44,826 bases of DNA from NCBI GenBank assembly GCA_009835395.1, contig VXXM01000065.1:1-44826 (forward strand), in the 5' to 3' direction. The notes under the pieces are model-generated. The model was not told the DNA's origin. It did no database searches and was given only the letters and a program-made list of their open reading frames with translations. This DNA is from Acidimicrobiia bacterium (GTDB lineage: Bacteria; Actinomycetota; Acidimicrobiia; Acidimicrobiales; CATQHL01). A program made the position numbers and the translations under genes. Of the stretch, positions 27,071 to 33,531 are shown in pieces; position 1 is the first letter of the stretch, and each line of letters opens with the position of its first letter.

Positions 27071-27940
27071 TCACTCGTCGGTCGGGGCGGCGTACCGGCG
27101 TTCCGAGCGCCGCCAGTCGCCGAGACCGACGAATTCGTTGAAGGCGTCGAATCCGGTGAGGAGGTCGCGCAGTTCATCGGGCGAGTCGATCTCCGCGAGT
27201 CGCTCGTAGAACCCTGCGGCGGCTCGGTGGACCGCCAGCGCCACGTCGGCGAAGAGGATCCAGGCGAAGCCCAGTTCCTCCAGCCAGCGGCGGGAGACGT
27301 GGGGCGTCCTGCCCTCGTAAGCCCAGTTGAACAACTGCGGCCCGGGCAACTCGCCGGCGATGCGTCGGATCTCGTCGCGCGACTCGGGGGCCTCCACGAA
27401 GAGCACGTCGGCGCCCGCGGCGAAGTAGGCGTGCGCCCGCTCGAGGGCGGCATCGAGCCCCTCGGGTGCCCGGGCGTCGGTGCGAGCGATGATCACGAAG
27501 TCCTCATCACTGCGGGCGTCGACCGCCGCGGCGACCTTGGCGACCATCTCGGCGGTCGGGATCACCGCCTTGCCGGCCATGTGGCCGCAGCGCTTGGGTG
27601 TGACCTGGTCCTCGAGGTGCAATCCCGCGGCTCCGGCCGCCTCCAGCGCCCGCACGGTGCGCATCACGTTGAGCGGGTTGCCGTAGCCGCAGTCGGCATC
27701 GGCGATCACGGGACGCTCGACGGCGTCGCAGATCCGGCGCGTGGTCTCGACCATCTCCGTCATGGTCACGAGGCCGATGTCGGGCCCGCCGGTGATCGCC
27801 GCGGCCGATCCGAAGCCTGTGACATGCAGGATCTCGAACCCCGCGGCCTCAGCCACGCGGGCGGTCAACGCGTCGTAGGCGCTGACAACCAGCCTGCTGT
27901 TGCCGTCGCCGAGCGTGCTGCGCAGCGCAGCCGCTGTCAT
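27071..27940 (-). CDS. Isocitrate lyase/PEP mutase family lyase
   Basis: A 289-aa (beta/alpha)8 enzyme that cleaves a carbon-carbon bond of a 2-hydroxy or 2-methyl dicarboxylate. Metal ligands Asp81 and Asp83 (IADADCGYGN), Glu110 (HLEDQV) and the catalytic loop KRCGH (116-120, with general-acid Cys118) are all present. The Cys marks it as a lyase rather than PEP mutase. TPKRCGHMAGK is in the style of 2-methylisocitrate and 2,3-dimethylmalate lyases, which yield pyruvate plus succinate or propionate; oxaloacetate decarboxylase is another option. With the aconitase in the same cluster it could complete a hydrate-then-cleave sequence. The ATG is only 7 nt after a strong hairpin, and no ribosome binding site fits between, so translation may be limited or coupled. 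Confidence 0.88.
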   Translation of the reverse strand: MTAAALRSTLGDGNSRLVVSAYDALTARVAEAAGFEILHVTGFGSAAAITGGPDIGLVTMTEMVETTRRICDAVERPVIADADCGYGNPLNVMRTVRALEAAGAAGLHLEDQVTPKRCGHMAGKAVIPTAEMVAKVAAAVDARSDEDFVIIARTDARAPEGLDAALERAHAYFAAGADVLFVEAPESRDEIRRIAGELPGPQLFNWAYEGRTPHVSRRWLEELGFAWILFADVALAVHRAAAGFYERLAEIDSPDELRDLLTGFDAFNEFVGLGDWRRSERRYAAPTDE

Positions 27941-27947
27941 GGCACGG

Positions 27948-27976
27948 GCCGGGCGGACCTGCTCAGTCCGCCCGGC
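27948..27976 (-). promoter_or_regulatory. Strong intergenic hairpin after the receptor gene
   Basis: A perfect 11-bp GC-rich stem (27948-27958 with 27966-27976) closes a 7-nt loop in the 51-bp gap between the solute receptor and the lyase gene. There is no T-tract, so it is not an intrinsic terminator. Such hairpins after receptor genes often stabilise the upstream mRNA and reduce expression of distal genes. Confidence 0.7.
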
Positions 27977-27991
27977 GGTGTGCCGCCCGTG

Positions 27992-30031
27992 TCACGGGGT
28001 GACGTCCTGCAGGTAGAGGGCGCCGAGCGGGTTGGGCGCGACCCCGCCGAACTCGCCGAGGTGCACCCACGGCAGCACCGTCTCGACCAGCGGCACGTAT
28101 GGCACGTCGGTGGCCAGGAGCGACTGCATCTCCGAGAGCAGGGCGTCCCGGGCAGGTCCGAGGGGCTCGGCCACGATCCGGCCGAGCAGGTCGTCGACCG
28201 CCTCGCTGCCGTAGCCCTCGAGCTTGACCGACATCGGTCCGACGGCCAGCAGCAGGAAGTAGGCCACGTCGTTCACCAGCGGACGGGTGCCGAACAGCCA
28301 AGCGTCCAGCTCGCCGCCGCGAGTCGCTGTGTTGAAGTCGGCCGGCGAGGAGATCAGGTCGATGCTGACACCGATGCCCACGTCGCGCAGCTGATCCTGG
28401 ATGAGCACGGCGACCTGCTCGGCGTATGGTCCCGGACCCGAGCTGGGATTGATTGACAGCGTGAACTCGAAGCCGTCGGCCAGTCCCGCATCGGCGAGCA
28501 GCGCCCGCGCCGCGTCGGGGTCGTAGCGGGCCGCCACGTCGGTCGGCGGATCGGGCTGCGGGATCGCCGTGGAGATCGGGTAGAGCCCGGGCGTGCCGAG
28601 ACCGGCGTACGCCCCGGTGATGAGGGCGTCACGGTCAATGGCCAGCGAGATGGCCTGGCGCACGCGCACGTCGTCGAACGGCGCGAAGCGGGTATTGAGC
28701 GACAGCTTGTCCAGGTTCACGTCAAGCCCGGCGATCGGATCGATGCCGTCGCCGCCGGCTGCCACGACGCTCTGGAACAGGTCGAACGTCAAGCCGCCCA
28801 CGAAGTCCACCTCGCCGGAGCCCACCAGCAGCATGCGGTTGCCGGCGTCGGGCACCGCCCGCATGACCACGTTCTCGATGGCCACGCTGCCGGCGTCCCA
28901 GTAGTTGGGGTTCTTGGTGAGGCGGATCTCCTCGCCGGGGATCATCGACTCCACCTGGTAGGCGCCGTAGCTGGCCGAGTTCGTGGCCATCCAGTCCTGT
29001 GCCCACGGGTCCTCGTCGGTGGCGTGGCTCTGCGCCTCGACGCTGTCGATGATGCCCATGCCGTACCAGGTGAGCACCGGCAGCGTCAGCGAGTTGGCGG
29101 ACGGGGCGACGAGCCGGAAGGTGCGGTCGTCGATCACCTCGATGGGGTTCTCGCGATCGATGCCGCCGACGCTCAACAGGAACGGCGTGATGAAGTCGGT
29201 CTCGAGCCCGCGCTGGAAAGTCCACAGCACGTCGGCGGAGGTCGCCTGGTTGCCTGCGGGGCTGAGAGCCTCGCGCAGCGTGAACACGTAGCTGCCGCTG
29301 TCCTCCTGCGTCCACGACTCGGCGAGTTCGGGCTGCAGGTCGGCCGGACCCTGCAGTGCCGTGGCCCCGGCGGGCAGCGGCACGTAGCGCACCAGCGTGC
29401 TCACCACACTCTGAGTGGTTTCCCCGGTGGGCCGACCCTGGTATACCGCGGGGTCGACGTTGGACGGGACGGCCGGGAAGATCATCGTGAACGTCACCGG
29501 CTCGGGCTCCGGCGGGGGAGGTGGTGGCGGCGGCGGGTCGGGTGCGGCTGCGGCCTCGGCCTCGGCGGCCGCCTCCTCGGCGGCGGCCCGGGCCTCCTCG
29601 GCTTCGGCCTGGGCGGCTGCGGCATCGGCTTGGGCGGCTGCGGCTTCGGCCTGGGCGGCGGCGGCCTCGGCTTGCGCGGCGGCGGCCGCGTCCTGCGCCT
29701 CTGCCAGCGCCGCGCGTGCCGCGTCGACGGCGTCTTCGTTGCCCTCGGCGGTGGCCTGGGCAAGTTCGGCGGCGGCGATCGCCTCCTGCGCCCGCGCAGC
29801 GGCCGCCGAGGCCTCAGCGTCAGCCGCGGCCGCGGCGGCGTCGGCGGCGGAGGCCGCGCTGTTGGCGGCGGAGGCCTCCGAGCGGGCCGCCTGCGCCTCG
29901 GCCAAGGCGTCCGCAGCGGCGGAGGCTGCGGCGTCGGCTTCGCCGGTGTCGGCCTCCGCGCACGCCGCGGCCACGAGCGCGAGCGCGGCTGCGAGCGCGG
30001 CGAGTCGGTAACTGATGTTCCGTAGCCTCAT
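27992..30031 (-). CDS. Peptide/opine-type ABC receptor lipoprotein with coiled-coil stalk
   Basis: A 679-aa family 5 solute-binding protein. Residues 1-23 are a lipoprotein signal ending ALVAAAC, with Cys24 as the lipidated residue. Residues 25-163 are an Ala/Glu/Gln-rich stretch with heptads of the type AEAAAAQ, predicted to be a long helix or coiled coil. A run of nine prolines (about 166-174) follows, then a standard binding domain of about 500 residues beginning VTFTMIFPAVPSN. The ATG has an excellent GGAGGGGAG ribosome site; a longer frame is disfavoured because it would lack the signal at its start. No permease genes accompany it. It is clearly paralogous to the receptor at the window's right end. 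It probably captures the substrate of the catabolic cluster. Confidence 0.9.
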   Translation of the reverse strand: MRLRNISYRLAALAAALALVAAACAEADTGEADAAASAAADALAEAQAARSEASAANSAASAADAAAAAADAEASAAAARAQEAIAAAELAQATAEGNEDAVDAARAALAEAQDAAAAAQAEAAAAQAEAAAAQADAAAAQAEAEEARAAAEEAAAEAEAAAAPDPPPPPPPPPEPEPVTFTMIFPAVPSNVDPAVYQGRPTGETTQSVVSTLVRYVPLPAGATALQGPADLQPELAESWTQEDSGSYVFTLREALSPAGNQATSADVLWTFQRGLETDFITPFLLSVGGIDRENPIEVIDDRTFRLVAPSANSLTLPVLTWYGMGIIDSVEAQSHATDEDPWAQDWMATNSASYGAYQVESMIPGEEIRLTKNPNYWDAGSVAIENVVMRAVPDAGNRMLLVGSGEVDFVGGLTFDLFQSVVAAGGDGIDPIAGLDVNLDKLSLNTRFAPFDDVRVRQAISLAIDRDALITGAYAGLGTPGLYPISTAIPQPDPPTDVAARYDPDAARALLADAGLADGFEFTLSINPSSGPGPYAEQVAVLIQDQLRDVGIGVSIDLISSPADFNTATRGGELDAWLFGTRPLVNDVAYFLLLAVGPMSVKLEGYGSEAVDDLLGRIVAEPLGPARDALLSEMQSLLATDVPYVPLVETVLPWVHLGEFGGVAPNPLGALYLQDVTP
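29606..29689 (-). repeat. Four-unit 21-bp tandem repeat encoding heptads
   Basis: Units 29606-29626, 29627-29647, 29648-29668 and 29669-29689 are near-identical 21-mers that on the minus strand encode AEAAAAQ-type heptads of the receptor stalk. Unit length equals seven codons, so copy-number changes would lengthen or shorten the stalk without breaking the frame. Confidence 0.85.
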
Positions 30032-30068
30032 GGTGCACTCCCCTCCAGGCGAATGGAAATCGCCGGAC

Positions 30069-30074
30069 ACCTTA
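30069..30074 (-). promoter_or_regulatory. Candidate -10 box upstream of the receptor gene
   Basis: TAAGGT on the minus strand fits TANNNT and would start transcription near 30062, giving a leader of about 30 nt that contains the strong GGAGGGGAG ribosome site. No clear -35 hexamer is present. It suggests the receptor can be made from its own transcript in addition to the operon message. Confidence 0.35.
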
Positions 30075-30130
30075 CGCGCTGGCGCCCCGCCGTTCCGATT
30101 GAGGTAGCCGCGGACCGTCCGTGCCGGCAC

Positions 30131-31843
30131 TCACGGCCCGGTCAGGAACTCCTCGTAGAGAGCGGCCACGGCGGTGATGTCGTCGGGGAGTGCGTCCCAG
30201 TGGCCGTCGGGGACGAGGCCTGCCGCCTCGGGGCTGTGGGCTTGGAGGGGGTCGTCGGGATGCGCGGCGATCAGCGTCGGAACACCGACCTGCGGGAGGC
30301 GGTCGGCGGTCGGGTAGGCGAGCGCGGCCCGGTACGGGAGGTGGTAGGTGTCGAGTCGTTTGGCGACTTCGACGAAGCCGCGGTGGAAGGCCGGCAGTTC
30401 GACCATCGGGACCCAGCGGATGCCGTCGCGGGTGCGCCGGAACCACGGCCAGTAGGTGGTGAACGCCCGGCGGAAGTGCCACGCCGCCAGCAGGTGCGTG
30501 CCGTCCCAGGTCGGCTCGAACGTGGGGAGGTAGCTGGCCAAGAGCTCGGCGCGGGGCAGGAGGTCGGGCCGGTCGCCGTCATCGAACATGGTGACGCCCT
30601 CGAGGATCAGCCGGTGGATTCCGGGGCGAGCCAGGGCGACGTCGGTGGCGATCAGCGCGCCGGTATGCGTGCCGTAGAGGTCGAGTTCGCCGACCTCCAG
30701 GACGTCCAGGGCCTCGTTGACGATGGCCGCGAACTCCCCGATGTCGAACGGCCCGTCGCCGGGGGGCGGGTCGGAGTCGCCGTTGCCGGCCGTGTCGAGG
30801 GCGATCACAGGACGGTCCCCGGCCAACTCCCGCATCAGGGGTTCCAGCAGTGCCGACGATGTCGGCGAGGCGTGGAGCATGACGAGCGGCCGGCCGGTGC
30901 CGGCTGTCCGGCGCACCAGCAGTTGGCCGCTAGTGGTCGTCAGGTAGCCGCGTTCGATGGCTCCCGCCGCCGATGTTCGCGCCGGGATCTGCAGCGAGCG
31001 ATCGGCACTGCCGGTCGCATCGAAGAGTGCGCGCAACTGCGACCACCGGTCCGGGCCCGGCGGCAGGTCGATAACCGTTCCGTGCGGGCCGGGCGCCGGA
31101 TTACGCCCGCCGGGCGGCGTGAGCGGGTCGGCGGGCGACGTGACCAGGGTCCATGGAACCTCGAGCCGGCCCAGCGAGCCGGCCGCCGAGTGGGCGAAGG
31201 CGGCGCGGAGCCCGTCCCCGTAGCCATCGCCGGCACGGAGCACGTCGGCGGCTCGGCGTTGCAGCACGGCGGGCGGCGGCTCGTCGGCGTCCAGGCGTGT
31301 CTCGGCCGCCGGCCGGTACCACGGCCGGAACAGGGACTGCTCGCGGCACCACCACCAGATGGCGGCGATGTGGGCGCCGTCCCATGACGGGTCGAACCGG
31401 GGGCAGGACCTCTCGGCCAGCTCGCTTCGCTGGGAGTCCTCCAGGAGCGGGAGTTGGTCGAGGACCACTCTGGCGACCCGCTCGGGGTGGCGGGCCGCGA
31501 CCTCCAGAGCGACCTGTGCCCCGGTCTCGATGCCGTAGAGGTGGCAGCGGTCGATGCCCAGGGCGCCGAGGTTCCCCGCCACGCCCCCGGCGTAGTCACC
31601 GAGGGTGGGGGAGCCGCCCAGGGAGTGCGAGTTGCCACAGCCGGGGAGATCCAACACGACGACGGTGAACTCGCCGGCCAGCGCCTCCGCAAGGGGGGCC
31701 AACGATCCCGCCGACCACGGGAAGGCGGGTAGCAGAACCGCGACCGGCCCCGATCCGGTGCGCAGGTAGTGGAACTCCCGGCCCGCCGCCCTGGCGAAGT
31801 GCCGGGAGAAGCCGTCGGGATGCGACCCGGCGCCTTCCGTCAC
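30131..31843 (-). CDS. Tandem double alpha/beta-hydrolase-fold protein with altered nucleophile elbows
   Basis: A 570-aa fusion of two alpha/beta-hydrolase domains of about 280 residues each. Both have the oxyanion strand (VAVLLPAFPWS and LVMLHASPTS) and the strand-elbow-helix (LYGIETGAQVALEVAARHPERV and LYGTHTGALIATDVALARPGI). The canonical nucleophile in G-x-S/D/C-x-G is Glu106 in the first and His393 in the second. The first domain ends GPDRW with no evident catalytic His, while the second keeps PDDPL and DGHW. Both share SWDGAH / TWDGTH segments, so they arose by internal duplication. Ordinary esterase activity is therefore doubtful; a lyase, decarboxylase or binding role is possible. GTG at 31843 is chosen; an in-frame TTG at 31870 is the other option. 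It sits between the amidase and receptor genes in the catabolic cluster. Confidence 0.82.
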   Translation of the reverse strand: MTEGAGSHPDGFSRHFARAAGREFHYLRTGSGPVAVLLPAFPWSAGSLAPLAEALAGEFTVVVLDLPGCGNSHSLGGSPTLGDYAGGVAGNLGALGIDRCHLYGIETGAQVALEVAARHPERVARVVLDQLPLLEDSQRSELAERSCPRFDPSWDGAHIAAIWWWCREQSLFRPWYRPAAETRLDADEPPPAVLQRRAADVLRAGDGYGDGLRAAFAHSAAGSLGRLEVPWTLVTSPADPLTPPGGRNPAPGPHGTVIDLPPGPDRWSQLRALFDATGSADRSLQIPARTSAAGAIERGYLTTTSGQLLVRRTAGTGRPLVMLHASPTSSALLEPLMRELAGDRPVIALDTAGNGDSDPPPGDGPFDIGEFAAIVNEALDVLEVGELDLYGTHTGALIATDVALARPGIHRLILEGVTMFDDGDRPDLLPRAELLASYLPTFEPTWDGTHLLAAWHFRRAFTTYWPWFRRTRDGIRWVPMVELPAFHRGFVEVAKRLDTYHLPYRAALAYPTADRLPQVGVPTLIAAHPDDPLQAHSPEAAGLVPDGHWDALPDDITAVAALYEEFLTGP

Positions 31844-31901
31844 GTGCGAGCCATCCGGGAGGGCGGGCAACTGGCGGCAACCAGTCGGCCTGCGTGCCTG
31901 C

Positions 31902-33359
31902 TCACGCGAACGCCGGGGGCGGCTCGTAGCCGCCGACCACCTCGGCGAGCCGCCGGGCGAAGTCGATGGTGCTGGCGTCCTCTAGGTACGGCCCCATGAC
32001 CTGGATGCCCACCGGCAGGCCGTCGGATGCGAGGCCGACCGGGGCGACGGTGGCCGGCAGGCCGGCCATGCTGGCCATGCCCGGCCAGATGATCTGGTCC
32101 CAGTAGTCGCGGGTCTCACCGTCGACGGTGATCGTCCGGCGGTTGATGTTGGAGTGGTCGTGGCGGATCGCCGTGGTCGGCACCGTCGGGCACAGCAGGA
32201 TGTCGCAGTCCCTGAAGTAGTCGCGCCATCGATCCCGGTAGCGGGCGCGCTCCTCGTCGGCGGCGAGCCAGTCCCGGTGCCGGGCAGTGCCGTCGCGCAG
32301 GTAGCGGGCGTTCCGCCCGTCCTCTTCCGGTTCCAATTCCTGCGCCTTCGCCAGGAGGGTGCCGTAGACCCGGTTGGCGAGCCCCGAGGTCGTCGCCGCG
32401 TAGAGCAGGCGCTGATACGTGCGGTGGGCGTCGGCGAGCGAGAAGTCGGGACGCAGACGGCTGTCGATCACCGCGCCGGCGTCCGTCAGGGCGTCGACGG
32501 CGTCACTCAGGACGGCGCCGACGGCGCTGTCGACGGGGCACGCCGGATCCTCCAGCCACACCGCGACGCGATAGTCGGCCAGTGCCCGCCCTCGCGGCGG
32601 CGGCAGGTCTAGGTGCCAGGCGGTGCCGTCGGCATCGTCAGGGCCGGCGAGCACGTCAAGCGCCAGCCCCAGATCCTCCGCAGCACGCCCCAGCGGCCCG
32701 ACGACGGCCAGGTCGACCGGGCTGAGATCGCCCGGCGGCGGCGGGATGTGCCCGCGGGTCGGGATGATGCCGAAGCTGGGTTTGTGCCCGTAGACGCCGC
32801 AGAAGTGCGCCGGATTCCGGACCGAGCCCCCGATGTCACTGCCGAGTTCCAGCGACGTCTGGCCGGCGGCCAGCGCGGCGGCCGAGCCGCCCGACGAGCC
32901 GCCGGGAGAGCGGTCGAACGCCCACGGGTTGCCGGTCGTGCCGAAGACCACGTTCTCGCTCTGGGCGTCTCCGCCGAGGAGGGGGCAATTGGTCTTGCCG
33001 AACACGATGGCCCCGGCGGCCTTCAGGCGGGCGACGGCGGTGGCGTCCCGATCCGGAACGTGCCCCCCGAGCCAGGGCGCCCCCGCCGTCGTGCGCAGCC
33101 CCTCGGTCTCGATGGTGTCCTTGATCGTGATCGGCAATCCGTGCAGCGCCCCGGTCGCCTCACCGCGGGCCAGGGCCTCGTCGGCCTCGCCGGCCAGCCG
33201 GCGCGCGCTCTCCGTGTCCAGTGTGACGACGGCATTCAGAGCCGGATCGGCCGCTTCGATCCTGGCTAGGTAGAGATCGAGCAACTCACGGCTCGACACC
33301 TCGCCGGCCTCGAGTGCGGCCACGAGTCGTGCGGCACCTGCGTGCGCCCAGTCCGCCAT
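31902..33359 (-). CDS. Amidase signature family hydrolase
   Basis: A 485-aa amidase with the Ser-cisSer-Lys triad: Lys80 in LPITIKDTIETEG, cis-Ser in SPGGSSGGSAAAL (155/156) and nucleophile Ser179 in GSDIGGSVRNPA. Family members hydrolyse linear amides, allophanate, aryl amides or Glu-tRNA. No GatB partner is nearby, so it is a stand-alone catabolic amidase. It is the first gene of the ten-gene minus-strand cluster and is followed after 58 bp by the double hydrolase. The frame is open to 33428, but the ATG at 33359 matches the family start and lies 6 nt after TATCGT with no SD, which fits a leaderless mRNA. A 15-bp palindrome just upstream could control the whole cluster. The substrate is unknown; an amide or carbamoyl compound formed in the pathway is likely. 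Confidence 0.9.
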   Translation of the reverse strand: MADWAHAGAARLVAALEAGEVSSRELLDLYLARIEAADPALNAVVTLDTESARRLAGEADEALARGEATGALHGLPITIKDTIETEGLRTTAGAPWLGGHVPDRDATAVARLKAAGAIVFGKTNCPLLGGDAQSENVVFGTTGNPWAFDRSPGGSSGGSAAALAAGQTSLELGSDIGGSVRNPAHFCGVYGHKPSFGIIPTRGHIPPPPGDLSPVDLAVVGPLGRAAEDLGLALDVLAGPDDADGTAWHLDLPPPRGRALADYRVAVWLEDPACPVDSAVGAVLSDAVDALTDAGAVIDSRLRPDFSLADAHRTYQRLLYAATTSGLANRVYGTLLAKAQELEPEEDGRNARYLRDGTARHRDWLAADEERARYRDRWRDYFRDCDILLCPTVPTTAIRHDHSNINRRTITVDGETRDYWDQIIWPGMASMAGLPATVAPVGLASDGLPVGIQVMGPYLEDASTIDFARRLAEVVGGYEPPPAFA

Positions 33360-33365
33360 CGCCCC

Positions 33366-33371
33366 ACGATA
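33366..33371 (-). promoter_or_regulatory. -10 element of the catabolic cluster promoter
   Basis: TATCGT on the minus strand fits TANNNT and ends 6 nt before the amidase ATG at 33359. This predicts a leaderless transcript that begins at the start codon. The palindrome at 33394-33408 covers the place where a -35 box would be. Confidence 0.5.
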
Positions 33372-33393
33372 TGCGCCCGGCGCGCGGAGTCCC

Positions 33394-33408
33394 GAGGTGA
33401 AGCACCTC
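33394..33408. promoter_or_regulatory. Perfect palindrome, candidate operator
   Basis: GAGGTG-AAG-CACCTC is a perfect 6-bp inverted repeat with a 3-bp centre in the 172-bp gap between the divergent amidase and flavoprotein genes. It lies beside the expected -35 region of the amidase promoter, the usual place for a repressor of the GntR or MarR sort. No such regulator gene is in the window. Confidence 0.45.
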
Positions 33409-33518
33409 CGCGGAGCGCGCCGGAGCAATGCGCCCGACCATCACTCAGGCACTGCCGGCGGAGTTCCACGGGTCACCGCGACCACCATGCGCCGGCGGCC
33501 ACGGCAGGACCCAACAGC

Positions 33519-33524
33519 TAGCGT
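33519..33524 (+). promoter_or_regulatory. -10 element for a leaderless flavoprotein transcript
   Basis: TAGCGT fits TANNNT and lies 7 nt before the GTG at 33532. No ribosome binding site is present between them. This supports GTG 33532 over the in-frame ATG at 33547. Confidence 0.45.
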
Positions 33525-33531
33525 TGCCCGC

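Noticed and set aside
29024-30025. Plus-strand frames encoding Gly- or Ala-rich proteins opposite the receptor stalk
   Set aside because: They are produced by the 21-bp repeats of the sense heptads and have no start signal or family motif.
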